The notes beneath the pieces are model-generated. The model saw only the letters and a program-made list of their open reading frames with translations, was not told the origin of the DNA and did no database searches. This document shows, piece after piece, positions 31,049 through 41,578 of a stretch of 64,000 nt of DNA. The first letter of the stretch is position 1. Each line of letters opens with the position of its first letter. Source of the DNA: Oceanospirillaceae bacterium (GTDB taxonomy: Bacteria > Pseudomonadota > Gammaproteobacteria > Pseudomonadales > Balneatricaceae); contig JABGSN010000041.1 in NCBI GenBank assembly GCA_018647765.1, positions 1 through 64,000 on the forward strand, read 5' to 3'. A program made the translations under genes and the position numbers.

Positions 31049-31819
31049 TTAGGCATTCGACTCTTGTTCAGTTAACTGCGCACTTGTTTGGCCAAACCTC
31101 CGTTGTCTTTGACCGAACTCCACAAGTGTATCAACCATCTTTTGGTGCTTAAATTCAGGCCACAAGGCATCGACAAACACAAACTCAGCATACGCCATTT
31201 GCCACAACAAGAAGTTGCTAATGCGCTGCTCACCACTGGTACGAATACATAAATCTACCGCCGGCAAATCACCCAAACTCATGTGCTTACCAAACTTTTC
31301 TTCAGTGATGGCATCGATATCCAAGCCTTGCTGCTGAACTTGGAGCGCCATTTTTTTAACCGTTTCTACAATATCCCATCGGCCGCCGTAGTTGGCTGCA
31401 ATGTTAAGTTGCATACCTGTATTAGCTTGGGTTTTAGTTTCTGCCGATACAATGAGCTTTTGTAACTCTGGACTTAAGCCCTGAATGTTACCAATAATTC
31501 GCAAGCGTATGTTGTTTTCATGAAGCTTATTCACCTCGCGCTTAAGCACGTACACAAATAAGTCCATTAAGGCTTTAACTTCGAGCGGCGGACGCCGCCA
31601 GTTCTCACTACTAAACGCAAATAAGGTGAGCGCAGGGACTTGGTAGTGCACCGCGGTTTCAATCACCGCACGCACTGCATCAACACCCGCCTTATGGCCA
31701 GACACCCCAGACAAACCTTCGCGCTTGGCCCAGCGATTGTTGCCGTCCATAATAATGGCAATATGCTCAGGCAAAGTGTCCAGTTTCTGTGCCAGTATGG
31801 CTTGGCGCGGGTCGGTCAT
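31049..31819 (-). CDS. uppS: undecaprenyl diphosphate synthase
   Basis: UppS extends farnesyl diphosphate with eight isopentenyl diphosphates to C55 undecaprenyl diphosphate, the lipid carrier for cell-wall precursors. The 256-residue protein has the catalytic motif HIAIIMDGNNRWAKREG near residue 20, then HKAGVDAVR, LTLFAFSSENWRRP, and the C-terminal DLCIRTSGEQRISNFLLWQ and FVDALWPEF. Its presence shows that the cell makes isopentenyl diphosphate even though the syntenic MEP genes are missing. It follows frr by 43 bp. Confidence 0.97.
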   Translation of the reverse strand: MTDPRQAILAQKLDTLPEHIAIIMDGNNRWAKREGLSGVSGHKAGVDAVRAVIETAVHYQVPALTLFAFSSENWRRPPLEVKALMDLFVYVLKREVNKLHENNIRLRIIGNIQGLSPELQKLIVSAETKTQANTGMQLNIAANYGGRWDIVETVKKMALQVQQQGLDIDAITEEKFGKHMSLGDLPAVDLCIRTSGEQRISNFLLWQMAYAEFVFVDALWPEFKHQKMVDTLVEFGQRQRRFGQTSAQLTEQESNA

Positions 31820-31862
31820 GCAGTCATCCTTAATATGAGTCTAGACAGAAGCGAGATGCAGG

Positions 31863-32420
31863 CTAAACCTCCATCAAATCCTTTTCTTTCGCTAATAGGG
31901 CAGCTTCGATGCTAGCCACGTGTGCATCAGTCACCTTTTGCACCAGGTCTTCACCACGACGAGCATCATCTTCTGAGATGTCTTTGTCCTTCAAAAGTTC
32001 CTTAATATCACCATTGGCATCACGGCGAATGCTGCGCACTGACACACGGGCCTTTTCAGCCTCTTCGCGTGCACCACGAATAAAGCTTTTGCGGGTTTCT
32101 TCCGTTAACGCCGGCATAGGCACTCGAATCAGGTCGCCAGAGGTAGACGGGTTAAGGCCTAAGTTAGCCTTCATAATAGCTTTTTCAATTTCTGGCACCA
32201 TGGGTTTTTCCCAAGGAGAGACTGCTAAACAGCGGCCATCTTCTACCGAAATATTGGCCAACTGATTTAGCGGCGTGTCGCTACCATAATAAGACACCAT
32301 TACACTGTCTAGAATACTGGGATGCGCGCGGCCTGTACGTATACGCTTAAAGGCTTCACTGAGCGCGCTAATACTCTTGTCCATACGCGCGTCGGCATCT
32401 TGCTGAATGTCGTTAATCAT
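31863..32420 (-). CDS. frr: ribosome recycling factor
   Basis: Frr with EF-G splits post-termination ribosomes. The 185-residue length is exactly the family norm. Recognisable sequences are [47 protein letters not shown] and [14 protein letters not shown]. It lies one base after pyrH in the conserved pyrH-frr-uppS-cdsA order. Confidence 0.98.
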   Translation of the reverse strand: MINDIQQDADARMDKSISALSEAFKRIRTGRAHPSILDSVMVSYYGSDTPLNQLANISVEDGRCLAVSPWEKPMVPEIEKAIMKANLGLNPSTSGDLIRVPMPALTEETRKSFIRGAREEAEKARVSVRSIRRDANGDIKELLKDKDISEDDARRGEDLVQKVTDAHVASIEAALLAKEKDLMEV

Positions 32421-32421
32421 T

Positions 32422-33174
32422 TTATTCTCCGCCCTTGGGCAATGTCACATTAACCAAGGTGCCTTCATGGCCACCGACGACTAGATTGACTAGCGCACCT
32501 GGGTTATTCATATTAAATACACGTACCGGCATTTGCTGGTCACGGCATAAGCACATGGCCGTAAGGTCCATCACACCCAGCTGTTTTTCTATGGCTTCGT
32601 TAAAAGTAACGTAGTCATATTTAACCGCTGAGGGATTTTTAACAGGGTCCGAATCATATACGCCGTCAACTTTAGTCGCCTTTAGCACTACATCGGCCTC
32701 TACTTCAATACCACGTAGCGCAGCAGCAGAGTCGGTAGTGAAAAAAGGATTACCCGTACCGGCAGAAAAGATCACCACATTGCCTTGCGATAAATATAAC
32801 ATCGCATTGCGTCGATCATAATGATCCACTACGCCGCTCATGGGGATAGCCGACATTACACGTGTGGTGATATTTGAGCGTTCTAGCGCATCACGCATGG
32901 CTAGGGCGTTCATTACCGTAGCCAACATACCCATATGGTCGCCAGTCACTCGATCCATACCGGCTTCACTCAAGGCAGCACCACGAAACAAGTTGCCGCC
33001 GCCGATGACTAGACCGACCTGAACACCGATACCCACTAACTGACCAATCTCAAGTGCCATACGATCTAACACCTTGGGGTCTATACCAAAGTTTTCGCCA
33101 CCCATAAGGGCTTCGCCGCTGAGCTTGAGCAAAATCCGCTTATAGCGAGGTTGGCGCTTATCAGGAATTGCCAT
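32422..33174 (-). CDS. pyrH: UMP kinase
   Basis: PyrH phosphorylates UMP to UDP. The 250-residue amino-acid-kinase-fold protein has [13 protein letters not shown] near residue 14, [10 protein letters not shown] near residue 56, [18 protein letters not shown] and the acidic [13 protein letters not shown]. The tsf terminator lies 125 bp upstream, so pyrH probably has its own promoter in the gap between them. Confidence 0.98.
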   Translation of the reverse strand: MAIPDKRQPRYKRILLKLSGEALMGGENFGIDPKVLDRMALEIGQLVGIGVQVGLVIGGGNLFRGAALSEAGMDRVTGDHMGMLATVMNALAMRDALERSNITTRVMSAIPMSGVVDHYDRRNAMLYLSQGNVVIFSAGTGNPFFTTDSAAALRGIEVEADVVLKATKVDGVYDSDPVKNPSAVKYDYVTFNEAIEKQLGVMDLTAMCLCRDQQMPVRVFNMNNPGALVNLVVGGHEGTLVNVTLPKGGE

Positions 33175-33298
33175 TCATCTTCTCCGAATAGTTACTGTGC
33201 CCCGCTAGCCTAGACATGTGTATAAGATAGCGCTGACAAAACAATAAGATAGTGACGCATTAATTGGCCTAGAGCAAGTTATGCCCTAGGCTAAAATC

Positions 33299-33343
33299 AA
33301 AAAAAAAGCGCCACCACAGCAGACTAGCTACTGTGATGGCGCT
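33299..33343 (-). terminator. Rho-independent terminator of rpsB-tsf
   Basis: On the minus strand AGCGCCATCACAG pairs with CTGTGGTGGCGCT around an 11-nt loop, with one mismatch or G-U pair, followed by eight or more T. It ends the rpsB-tsf unit shortly after the tsf stop. Confidence 0.9.
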
Positions 33344-33363
33344 TTATATAAGGTTAATTAATC

Positions 33364-34224
33364 TTAACCTTTTAGCTGCTGGGCAACTTCTGCAGCAAAA
33401 TCCACTTCTTCAACTTCGATACCTTCGCCAACTTCTAAACGATTGAAGGCAGACACAGAGGCATCAGCAGCTTTTAACAAATCGCTAATTTTTTGCTCTG
33501 GGTTCTTAACAAAAGGTTGCTCCGTTAGGCTGTTTTCAGCCAAAAACTTATTGATACGTCCCGTCATCATCTTGTCGACGATTGCATCAGGCTTGCCGGC
33601 CATGTCTGGCTGGGCCTTGATGATTTCCTTTTCCTTTTCCACTTCTGCAGCAGACATATCATCACGACTAATTACACGCGGGTTAACCGCAGTCACATGC
33701 ATGGCGATGTCTTTAGCCAATTCGCTGTCGCCAGCCGTTAAAGCGATTAAAGTGCCGATCTTATTGTTGCTGTGCACGTATGCGGCAACGTTGGCAGCTT
33801 CAAGCATAACAATACGACGAGGGGTGATGTTTTCGCCAATTTTCTGAACCAGTGCTTCACGGGCTTCAGTCAAATCACCTGTCATCAAGGCCGCCATGTC
33901 GTCTTGCTTAGCAGTAAAGGCAGCATCAGTTACTTTAGCAACAAAAGCCAAGAAGCCTTCATCACGGGCAGCGAAGTCAGTTTCTGAGTTCACTTCAACC
34001 AGCACACCAAAAGAACCGTCATCGGAAACTTTGGCACATACAACGCCTTCAGCAGCAGTACGGCCAGCTTTTTTAGCTGCTTTCATACCACTAGACTTAC
34101 GTAAGTCTTCGATTGCCTGCTCGATATTGCCGTCAGCAGCAACAAGGGCTTTTTTACAATCCATCATGCCCAAGCTAGTACGCTCGCGCAATTCTTTAAC
34201 CATAGATGCAGAGATTGCAGCCAT
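33364..34224 (-). CDS. tsf: translation elongation factor Ts
   Basis: EF-Ts exchanges GDP for GTP on EF-Tu. The 286-residue protein has the N-terminal UBA-like domain with [27 protein letters not shown] split over the first 35 residues, the core [14 protein letters not shown] that contacts EF-Tu near residue 80, and [21 protein letters not shown] near residue 208. It follows rpsB; a hairpin with a T-run between the two genes may reduce its expression relative to rpsB. Confidence 0.98.
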   Translation of the reverse strand: MAAISASMVKELRERTSLGMMDCKKALVAADGNIEQAIEDLRKSSGMKAAKKAGRTAAEGVVCAKVSDDGSFGVLVEVNSETDFAARDEGFLAFVAKVTDAAFTAKQDDMAALMTGDLTEAREALVQKIGENITPRRIVMLEAANVAAYVHSNNKIGTLIALTAGDSELAKDIAMHVTAVNPRVISRDDMSAAEVEKEKEIIKAQPDMAGKPDAIVDKMMTGRINKFLAENSLTEQPFVKNPEQKISDLLKAADASVSAFNRLEVGEGIEVEEVDFAAEVAQQLKG

Positions 34225-34280
34225 TAGAAAATCCTCAAATTGGGTTTATAACGCCTTTTCCTACGGGGTGAGGCGTTGTT

Positions 34281-34307
34281 AAAAAAAAGGGAGCCAAGCT
34301 CCCTTTT
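34281..34307 (-). terminator. terminator or attenuator between rpsB and tsf
   Basis: AAAAGGGAGC and GCTCCCTTTT form a tight, symmetrical hairpin with a three-base loop, followed by T8 on the minus strand. A partial terminator between rpsB and tsf is known in E. coli, so attenuation rather than full stop is likely. Confidence 0.8.
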
Positions 34308-34342
34308 ATATGCAAATGCTTAGCTAAACCAGGGATTTAGTC

Positions 34343-35089
34343 TTATTCAGCAGCTGCTTCTTCGGCTACTTCAGCCACTTCAACGAATTCGCCAGCAATC
34401 GCTGTGCCGTCGTCTTTGCCAGCTGCACAGGCATCAGCCATAGCAGAAACATAGATTTCGATTGCACGAAGTGCGTCGTCGTTAGCAGGGATAACGTAAT
34501 CGATGCCGTCTGGGTTGCTGTTAGTATCAACGATACCGATAACAGGGATGCCCAACTTGTTGGCTTCGTTGATTGCAATACGCTCATGCTCAACGTCAAC
34601 TACGAACAAAGCGTCTGGTAGGCCGCCCATGTCCTTGATACCGCCAATAGCGCGCTCAAGCTTTTCCATTTCACGTTGACGCATCAACGCTTCTTTCTTA
34701 GTCAACTGCTCAGATGTGCCGTCGTTAAACTGAGTTTCCAAGGTACGGAAACGGTTGATCGACTGACGAATCGTCTTGTAGTTAGTCAACATGCCGCCCA
34801 ACCAACGATGGTTAACATAAGGCATACCAACACGACTAGCGTGTTCTTTAATCAACTTACCTGCCGCGCGCTTAGTACCAACGAACAATACCTTGTTCTT
34901 GTTGGAAGCCATTTTCTCAACGATAGCAAGTGCATCGTTTAGAGCTGGCAAAGTTTGGTCTAGGTTGATGATATGGATCTTGTTACGAGCGCCAAAGATG
35001 TACTGGCCCATTTTTGGGTTCCAGTAACGAGTTTGGTGGCCGAAGTGGGCGCCAGCTTTAAGCAGGTCGCGCATACTTACTTTAGTCAT
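34343..35089 (-). CDS. rpsB: 30S ribosomal protein S2
   Basis: S2 is a 30S subunit protein binding near S1 on the back of the subunit. The family N-terminus [27 protein letters not shown] begins 27 codons inside the track ORF, preceded by AAAGGAAATTAAA, so I start it there (248 residues). Also seen are [16 protein letters not shown] and [18 protein letters not shown], and [22 protein letters not shown]. The C-terminus is acidic and Ala-rich. A leader of about 200 nt precedes it, which could serve autoregulation as in other bacteria. Confidence 0.97.
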   Translation of the reverse strand: MTKVSMRDLLKAGAHFGHQTRYWNPKMGQYIFGARNKIHIINLDQTLPALNDALAIVEKMASNKNKVLFVGTKRAAGKLIKEHASRVGMPYVNHRWLGGMLTNYKTIRQSINRFRTLETQFNDGTSEQLTKKEALMRQREMEKLERAIGGIKDMGGLPDALFVVDVEHERIAINEANKLGIPVIGIVDTNSNPDGIDYVIPANDDALRAIEIYVSAMADACAAGKDDGTAIAGEFVEVAEVAEEAAAE

Positions 35090-35290
35090 TTTAATTTCCT
35101 TTGTACGGGTTAGGCCTCCATAAACCCTCGCTCCCAGGTAACTACCTGATCGCCATGATTCGATCAACAACCTTAAAGCAGGCTGCCAACACCCAGAACC
35201 ATGTGCCGGTTTATGTGTGACGTTATAGTTTAAGCTCCAAATTCGCTAGCTAGTTCTTTAAAACAGACCAGTTAGAATTTGGGCGCGCAA

Positions 35291-35320
35291 TTTATACCAT
35301 AAAACACACCATGAAGGCAA
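35291..35320 (-). promoter_or_regulatory. probable rpsB promoter
   Basis: On the minus strand TTGCCT, an 18-bp spacer and TATAAA are followed by the GC-rich discriminator TTGCGCGCCC, a feature typical of growth-rate and stringently controlled ribosomal promoters. It sits about 200 bp upstream of rpsB and divergent to map. Confidence 0.5.
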
Positions 35321-35405
35321 AATATAATTGCAAACACCACTACATTTTGGCGCTTGTGTTTTTACCATCGATGCATAGCCATCTAATTAATTTTCACTCC
35401 ATGTC

Positions 35406-35414
35406 TGATATAAT
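35406..35414 (+). promoter_or_regulatory. extended -10 promoter for map-glnD
   Basis: TGATATAAT is a perfect extended -10 element (TG-N-TATAAT) about 45 bp upstream of the map start. No good -35 hexamer is seen, as is common for extended -10 promoters. Confidence 0.5.
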
Positions 35415-35458
35415 TCCTCATAACAAAGCTCACTTGCTAAACACACACCGAGAAGTTG

Positions 35459-36229
35459 ATGAATATTCTTATAAAAGACACCGCCGCCATAGAAAAAATG
35501 CGCGTGGCAGGCCGCTTGGCAGCAGAAGTATTGGAAATGATCCACGAGCATGTACAAGTGGGCGTCACCACCAACAAACTCAACCAACTCTGCCATGACT
35601 ATATTGTTGATGTGCAAGAGGCGGTGCCTGCGCCACTCAACTATCACGGTTTCCCTAAGTCTATTTGCACCTCGGTTAACCAAGTGGTTTGCCACGGTAT
35701 TCCCAACGACAAACCACTCAAGAATGGCGACTGGGTCAATATTGACATCACTGTCATAAAAGACGGTTACCATGGTGATACCAGCCGTATGTTTCCGGTA
35801 GGCAAGACAGCGCCCCATTCCGAACGACTAGTCGCCATTACTCAAGAGTGTCTATATAAAGGTATGGCACTGGTTAAACCTGGTGCGCGTTTAGGTGACA
35901 TTGGCCATGCAATCCAAGTGCACGCTGAAGCCAATCACTACTCCATTGTGCAAGAATACTGTGGCCACGGTATTGGTGAAGGCTTCCACGAAGACCCACA
36001 AGTATTGCATTACGGCAAACCCAATACTGGCGTAGAACTCAAACAAGGCATGATATTTACCATTGAGCCCATGCTCAATGCAGGCAAACGCCACGTGAAG
36101 CTAAATAAAAATGACGGCTGGACAGTGACCACCGTAGACAAACGTTTGTCGGCGCAGTTTGAACACACCATATTAGTCACTGCGGACGGCTACGAAAACC
36201 TTACTATGCGTAAAGAAGAAATGGTGTAA
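35459..36229 (+). CDS. map: methionine aminopeptidase, type I
   Basis: Map removes the initiator methionine from nascent proteins. The 256-residue protein (ATG chosen one codon after the TTG in the track) has IEKMRVAGRLAAEVLEMI near the N-terminus. Its metal ligands are in NIDITVIKDGYHGDTSRMF (two Asp), GHGIGEGFHEDPQ (His) and FTIEPMLNAG (Glu), with the last Glu in AQFEHTILVT. It is divergent from rpsB and runs into glnD with 2 bp between, as in E. coli and Pseudomonas. Confidence 0.98.
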   Translation: MNILIKDTAAIEKMRVAGRLAAEVLEMIHEHVQVGVTTNKLNQLCHDYIVDVQEAVPAPLNYHGFPKSICTSVNQVVCHGIPNDKPLKNGDWVNIDITVIKDGYHGDTSRMFPVGKTAPHSERLVAITQECLYKGMALVKPGARLGDIGHAIQVHAEANHYSIVQEYCGHGIGEGFHEDPQVLHYGKPNTGVELKQGMIFTIEPMLNAGKRHVKLNKNDGWTVTTVDKRLSAQFEHTILVTADGYENLTMRKEEMV

Positions 36230-36231
36230 TC

Positions 36232-38904
36232 GTGTCTGTGGTTAGCGAATCGCTGCAACAACTGCTTATCGACCACACGCAATTGCAGCACCAACTGGCT
36301 GAGCAAGACCCGGCCCATGTATTAAAAACCGCCCTTGAACACGGCCAAGCCAAACTTGATGCCTTGTTCAACGAGCACCAAGAGACCCGTGTTTATGAGC
36401 TAGTGCATGCCCGCGCTTGGATGGTCGATCAAGTCCTGCGCCTCGCTTGGCAACAGTACCCATGGCCAGACCAAGCGGCATTGGTTGCAGTGGGTGGTTA
36501 TGGGCGTGGTGAGTTACATCCACAGTCTGATATCGACTTGCTCATTTTACTCGATAACGATTTACCCGAGTCCAGCTGGCACAACTGCACCCAACAGTTC
36601 ATCACCTTTATTTGGGATTTAGGCTTACAAATTGGCAGCAGTGTACGCAGCCTCAACGACTGCTACGAACAAGCTAACGGTGACATCACCATTGCTACCA
36701 GCTTACTCGAATCACACACTCTTATTGGCAAACCGGAGCTGCTTAAAAAAGTATTCGACTGGGTCATTTCTGAACAAGCCTGGAGCGATGAAGCCTTTTA
36801 TAAAGCCCGCATCAAAGCCCAGCAAAAACGGCACCAGCGTACCAATGACACCGAATACAATTTAGAGCCTAACATCAAAAACTCGGCCGGTGGGCTGCGA
36901 GATATACAAACCATTGGCTGGATTGGCAAACGTCACTTTGGCTTACGCTTCATGGCTCAACTGGCTGATCACGACTACCTCAACCAAACTGAATTAGACA
37001 CCCTTAGACGTGGTATCAACTACCTATGGACCATTCGCTATGCGCTGCATTTAATTGCCAAGCGACCAGAAGACCGACTACTGTTTGACCACCAGCGCAA
37101 ACTCGCCGAATTTTTTGGTTATCTAGACAATGACGATGAACTGGCCGTTGAGCAGTTTATGCATCGTTATTATCGGACCGCCATGCATCTTGCGGAGCTT
37201 AACCAAACGCTACTCCAACTCTTTGACCAAGCCATTTTACATGCTTGCGAAGAGGATAAAGTCGTGTCCATTAACCGTCGCTTTGAATTACGTAACGGCC
37301 GCTTACAAGCGTGTTATCCCACGGTGTTTTTACACCAACCCTACGCCATCATGGAAGCCTTTGTCATTTTGGCCCAAAACCCTCAATGCAACGCCATTGG
37401 TGCCGAGTGCAAACGCTTAATTCAAGCAAGTCGATACTTGATTAACGACAAATATCGCCGTGACATTCGGGTAAACAGCCTCTTTATGGAGCTTTTACGC
37501 TCGCCTGAACGCATGTCCCACACATTGTTAGAAATGCAACGCCAAGGCGTATTAGGCAACTATTTACCCGCCTTCAATAAAATTGTTGGGCGCATGCAGC
37601 ACGATCTTTACCATATTTATACGGTAGATGCCCACACCATGAAGGTGGTGAAGAAGATGCGTGAACTGCGACTACCTAAAGAACAAGAGCGTTTTCCGCT
37701 TTCTGGCCGCTTGGTGCACGAATTGCCCAAAATTGAATTACTGTATATTGCTGGTCTGTATCACGATATCGGCAAAGGTAGTGGGCGCGATCACTCAGTA
37801 GTGGGCGCAGAAGAAGTGCGCCACTTTTGTAGCCAACATCAGTTAGGTAAATGGGATACAGACCTGGTGAGCTGGTTAGTGCGAAATCACCTGCTTATGT
37901 CGATGACGGCGCAAAAACGGGATATCGGCAACCCCGATATCATTCATGAATTCGCCACCAAAATGGGTGACGAGCTCCACTTAGACTACCTTTACGTACT
38001 TACCGTGTGCGACATTAACGCCACCAATCCTGCACTGTGGAATAACTGGCGCGCATCCCTACTCCGCCAGCTTTACACCGCCACCAACCGTGTACTACGT
38101 TTAGGCCTAGATATTCCCGTTGATCACCAGGCACTCATTGAACAAAGCCAAACCGACGCTCGTAAATTATTACAAGCGCAGCGCTTTAATCCCGCCTCGG
38201 TCATGCGCTTGTGGAAAAACTTGGGTGACGACTATTTTATTCGCGAAAATGCAAAAACCATTGCCTGGCATACCCGCACCATCCTCAATCATCAAATTCC
38301 TGGGCCCTTAGTGGCCATTAGCGAAACCTCCTTTAGCGCCTTTGAAGGCGGCACTCAGGTGTTTGTTTACACGCAAGACAGAGCCAATTTATTTGCCGCC
38401 TTGTGTGCCATTCTTGGCCAGCTACAACTCAGCATTCAAGACGCCCGCATTATTACCACCGAAGACGGTTACAGTATGGATACCTTTATTGTGCTGGATG
38501 CCAACGGCACCACGATAAATCAAACGCCAGCCCTGCTAGCCCAGCTTCAACTACGCCTTACCCAAGCCTTGCAAGACCCCATGGACTTTGGTTATCTTGT
38601 CGAGCAAAGGCAACCTAGAACCCATAAACTGTTTAACCAGCCCTCTATCGTCAGCCTGAGCAACCCCCCTGGCCGTAGTTGGACACGCTTGGAATTATCC
38701 AGTGCCGACCGGCAAGGTTTATTGGCTGAGGTGGGTTTAGTCTTTATGCGCTTGGGCATCAGTGTACAAAAAGCCAAGATTCAATCCATTGGCGGCCGTG
38801 TAGAAGATGTCTTCTTCATCACCTTATCCAATGGCGAGCGTATTGTTGATCAATCCCTGCTGCAAACATTAGAAGACAAGATTTGTACTGCCTTAGATAG
38901 CTAA
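36232..38904 (+). CDS. glnD: bifunctional uridylyltransferase/uridylyl-removing enzyme GlnD
   Basis: GlnD senses glutamine and uridylylates or deuridylylates the PII proteins, controlling nitrogen metabolism. The 890-residue protein starts with GTG. It has the nucleotidyltransferase motif GGYGRGELHPQSDIDLLIL near residue 88, an HD domain (IAGLYHDIGKGSGRDHSVVGAEE near residue 505) for removal, and two C-terminal ACT domains (about 705-780 and 815-890) that bind glutamine. It is joined to map, probably in one transcript. Confidence 0.98.
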   Translation: MSVVSESLQQLLIDHTQLQHQLAEQDPAHVLKTALEHGQAKLDALFNEHQETRVYELVHARAWMVDQVLRLAWQQYPWPDQAALVAVGGYGRGELHPQSDIDLLILLDNDLPESSWHNCTQQFITFIWDLGLQIGSSVRSLNDCYEQANGDITIATSLLESHTLIGKPELLKKVFDWVISEQAWSDEAFYKARIKAQQKRHQRTNDTEYNLEPNIKNSAGGLRDIQTIGWIGKRHFGLRFMAQLADHDYLNQTELDTLRRGINYLWTIRYALHLIAKRPEDRLLFDHQRKLAEFFGYLDNDDELAVEQFMHRYYRTAMHLAELNQTLLQLFDQAILHACEEDKVVSINRRFELRNGRLQACYPTVFLHQPYAIMEAFVILAQNPQCNAIGAECKRLIQASRYLINDKYRRDIRVNSLFMELLRSPERMSHTLLEMQRQGVLGNYLPAFNKIVGRMQHDLYHIYTVDAHTMKVVKKMRELRLPKEQERFPLSGRLVHELPKIELLYIAGLYHDIGKGSGRDHSVVGAEEVRHFCSQHQLGKWDTDLVSWLVRNHLLMSMTAQKRDIGNPDIIHEFATKMGDELHLDYLYVLTVCDINATNPALWNNWRASLLRQLYTATNRVLRLGLDIPVDHQALIEQSQTDARKLLQAQRFNPASVMRLWKNLGDDYFIRENAKTIAWHTRTILNHQIPGPLVAISETSFSAFEGGTQVFVYTQDRANLFAALCAILGQLQLSIQDARIITTEDGYSMDTFIVLDANGTTINQTPALLAQLQLRLTQALQDPMDFGYLVEQRQPRTHKLFNQPSIVSLSNPPGRSWTRLELSSADRQGLLAEVGLVFMRLGISVQKAKIQSIGGRVEDVFFITLSNGERIVDQSLLQTLEDKICTALDS

Positions 38905-38986
38905 AGCGGCTGTAATTCTGCTACTATATTTGCTCCATTTTTTGCACTAGCAAATGCTCACAACCACAACTATTAGAGAACACCCA

Positions 38987-39352
38987 GTGACTCAAGTTCA
39001 AATGCATGGTATTAGCAATTGCGACACCATTAAAAAAGCCAAAAAGTGGCTCGCAGATGCAGGCATTGAATTTAGCTTTCGTGACTACAAGCAGCAGCCC
39101 CCTAGCATCAGCGAATTACAACAGTGGGTTGAGATGGTTGACTGGGAGCTATTACTTAATAAACGCGGCACTACCTGGCGAAAACTACCTATTGACCAAC
39201 AACAAACTGTTTCGGCAGAAACCGTATGCCAATTACTCGCCGACCAGCCAAGTATGATTAAACGACCTTTGTTATTGCTACAAAGCGGTCCACAAACACA
39301 AGCAGTTGCCGGTTTTAAAGCCGAGCAATATGCCACTATTTTTAAACTATAA
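38987..39352 (+). CDS. ArsC/Spx-family reductase-like protein (YffB type)
   Basis: The protein belongs to the ArsC/Spx thioredoxin-fold family. It matches the YffB branch with GISNCDTIKKAKKWL near the start and LLNKRGTTWRKL and MIKRPLLL later. It has a single Cys in NCDT, so it probably is not a true arsenate reductase; glutathione-linked thiol chemistry has been proposed for YffB. The start is uncertain: I use a GTG giving MTQVQMHGISNCDT, which aligns with relatives, while the track starts eleven codons earlier. The gene precedes dapD, a linkage seen in Pseudomonas. Confidence 0.8.
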   Translation: MTQVQMHGISNCDTIKKAKKWLADAGIEFSFRDYKQQPPSISELQQWVEMVDWELLLNKRGTTWRKLPIDQQQTVSAETVCQLLADQPSMIKRPLLLLQSGPQTQAVAGFKAEQYATIFKL

Positions 39353-39382
39353 GTTTTAACATTTTATTTATTGGAGAGTTCC

Positions 39383-40420
39383 ATGTCGCATTTTAGTTTT
39401 GCCTTTGGTATCGGCAGCCAGTCTAGCCAAGGCGATTGGTTAGAAGTATTTTACCCACAGCCTGTTTTAAGCCCAAGTGCAGACCTAGTGGCGGCCATTA
39501 CCGGTGTTTTAGGTAGCCAATTAGCGACGGGGAATCATGCCGTGCAAATTGACGCCAAGCAAGCCAGCCAATTAGCCAAGGCGTGCACTATTGCCGGCCA
39601 AGCTGACCAAGCAAAGTGGTTGACTCAAGCCGCAGACAAAGGCCAACCCATGGTGATAACACTACTAGAAACTGACAGTGGCCCAACCACCACGCCAGAG
39701 GTATACCTCAAGCTACAACTACTTTCCACCGGCCTTAAGCAGCCCAACAGTATGGACCTTAATGGTATCTTCGGGTTATTGCCTAACGTGGCTTGGACCA
39801 ACGAAGGCGCAGTGGCCATTGATGATTTAACGCAACGTCAAATGGACGCTCGCCTACGTGGGGAATGGCTACACGTGAACGCCGTCGACAAGTTCCCCCG
39901 CATGGCCGACTACGCCGTGCCCAAGGGCATTCGTATAGGCGATGCATCCCGTGTTCGTTTAGGCGCTCACGTTGCCGAAGGCACCACCGTCATGCACGAA
40001 GGTTTCATTAACTTCAACGCTGGCACCTTGGGCCACGGCATGATTGAAGGCCGCATCTCTGCGGGTGTTACCGTGGGCAACAACAGCGACTTAGGTGGTG
40101 GCTGCTCTACCATGGGCACGCTTTCTGGCGGCGGAAAAATTGTTAACTCAGTGGGTGCAGACAGTCTTATTGGTGCCAATGCTGGCATGGGTATTCCTAT
40201 TGGTGATCGCTGCATCATTGAAGCAGGTTTGTATATTACGGGTGGTTCTAAAGTGGCCTTGCTCGACATGAATAACGAGCTAGTAGATACAGTTAAAGCG
40301 GCTAGCCTTGCCGGTAAGCCAGACCTTCTGTTCCGTCGTAACTCATTGAACGGTCGTATTGAAGTAAAACCTAACCGTACCGCGGTTGAGTTGAACGCCG
40401 ACCTACACACCAACAACTAA
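39383..40420 (+). CDS. dapD: 2,3,4,5-tetrahydropyridine-2,6-dicarboxylate N-succinyltransferase
   Basis: DapD succinylates tetrahydrodipicolinate in the succinylase branch of lysine and meso-diaminopimelate synthesis. The 345-residue protein is the longer Pseudomonas-type form. The C-terminal half is a left-handed beta helix with [27 protein letters not shown] and [14 protein letters not shown]. The ATG at 39383 is preceded by GGAG; the track begins four codons earlier at a TTG. dapE follows 13 bp later, so two steps of the pathway are co-expressed. Confidence 0.97.
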   Translation: MSHFSFAFGIGSQSSQGDWLEVFYPQPVLSPSADLVAAITGVLGSQLATGNHAVQIDAKQASQLAKACTIAGQADQAKWLTQAADKGQPMVITLLETDSGPTTTPEVYLKLQLLSTGLKQPNSMDLNGIFGLLPNVAWTNEGAVAIDDLTQRQMDARLRGEWLHVNAVDKFPRMADYAVPKGIRIGDASRVRLGAHVAEGTTVMHEGFINFNAGTLGHGMIEGRISAGVTVGNNSDLGGGCSTMGTLSGGGKIVNSVGADSLIGANAGMGIPIGDRCIIEAGLYITGGSKVALLDMNNELVDTVKAASLAGKPDLLFRRNSLNGRIEVKPNRTAVELNADLHTNN

Positions 40421-40433
40421 GAAGCCTAAATCC

Positions 40434-41576
40434 ATGTCTGTGTCACCAACCATTGCCTTAACCCAAGACTTGATTAGCCGCGCTTCGGTCACGCCAGAAG
40501 ATAAAGGCTGTCAAGCATTGATGATCGCTCGTTTAGAAGCCATTGGTTTCACCGTAGAGCGCATGCGTTTTGGTGAAGTCGATAATTTTTGGGCACGTCG
40601 TGGCACACAAAAACCTGTGCTGGCGTTTGCTGGCCACACCGACGTGGTGCCCAGCGGCCCAGTCGATCAATGGCACACGCCGCCGTTTGAACCGACCATT
40701 AAGGACGGCTACATTTATGGCCGGGGTGCAGCCGACATGAAAGGCAGCCTTGCCGCTTGGGTTGTGGCGCTAGAAGAGTTTATTGCGCAACACCCTAATC
40801 ACCGGGGCAGCTTAGCTCTGTTAATCACCAGCGATGAGGAAGGACCGTTTGTAGACGGCACCACTCGAGTGATTGATACCTTAGAGGCCCGTGGTGAGAA
40901 AATGGATTGGTGTATTGTGGGTGAGCCGTCATCCACCAACACCCTAGGCGACGTGATTAAAAACGGCCGCCGTGGTTCGTTAACTGCCAATATTACTGCA
41001 AAAGGCATTCAAGGCCACGTGGCCTACCCTCACTTAGTGGACAACCCAATTCACAAAGTGGCGCCGGCTCTAGCAGAACTTGCGGCCACCACTTGGGACC
41101 AAGGCAACGACTTTTTCCCACCCACCAGCTTCCAAATTGCCAACATTAACGGCGGTACTGGCGCTTCTAACGTGGTACCAGGTCATGTAGAGGTGATGTG
41201 TAATTTTCGCTATTCCACCGAACTGACGGCCGATGACTTAACTGCCAAACTAGAGGCTATTTTAGACAGCCACAAGGTGGACTATGACATCCGCTGGACC
41301 TATAACGGCCTGCCCTTCTTAACAGCCTCCGGCGCATTAGTTGATGCCTGCCGTGATGCCATTAAAGCCACCACCGGCACCGACACAGAGCTGTCTACTG
41401 CTGGCGGCACCTCAGACGGACGTTTCATTGCCCCCACCGGTGCCCAAGTGGTTGAACTAGGGCCGTGCAATGGCACTATTCATAAGCTTAACGAGTGTGT
41501 CAAAGTCAGTGACTTGGAGCAACTGACGGATGTTTATCTGGGTGTATTAACGCGCTTGATGGCGCAGGGGTCATAA
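40434..41576 (+). CDS. dapE: succinyl-diaminopimelate desuccinylase
   Basis: DapE removes succinate from N-succinyl-diaminopimelate in lysine and peptidoglycan precursor synthesis. The 380-residue M20-family metallopeptidase has zinc ligands in [12 protein letters not shown] near residue 66 and [16 protein letters not shown] near residue 100. The catalytic Glu is in [12 protein letters not shown] near residue 134, and later ligands are in [12 protein letters not shown] and near the end in [11 protein letters not shown]. It follows dapD. Confidence 0.98.
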   Translation: MSVSPTIALTQDLISRASVTPEDKGCQALMIARLEAIGFTVERMRFGEVDNFWARRGTQKPVLAFAGHTDVVPSGPVDQWHTPPFEPTIKDGYIYGRGAADMKGSLAAWVVALEEFIAQHPNHRGSLALLITSDEEGPFVDGTTRVIDTLEARGEKMDWCIVGEPSSTNTLGDVIKNGRRGSLTANITAKGIQGHVAYPHLVDNPIHKVAPALAELAATTWDQGNDFFPPTSFQIANINGGTGASNVVPGHVEVMCNFRYSTELTADDLTAKLEAILDSHKVDYDIRWTYNGLPFLTASGALVDACRDAIKATTGTDTELSTAGGTSDGRFIAPTGAQVVELGPCNGTIHKLNECVKVSDLEQLTDVYLGVLTRLMAQGS

Positions 41577-41578
41577 CT

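Noticed and set aside
38987-39352. Arsenate reductase ArsC
   Set aside because: The sequence fits the YffB branch with a single Cys, and no arsenic-resistance genes are nearby.
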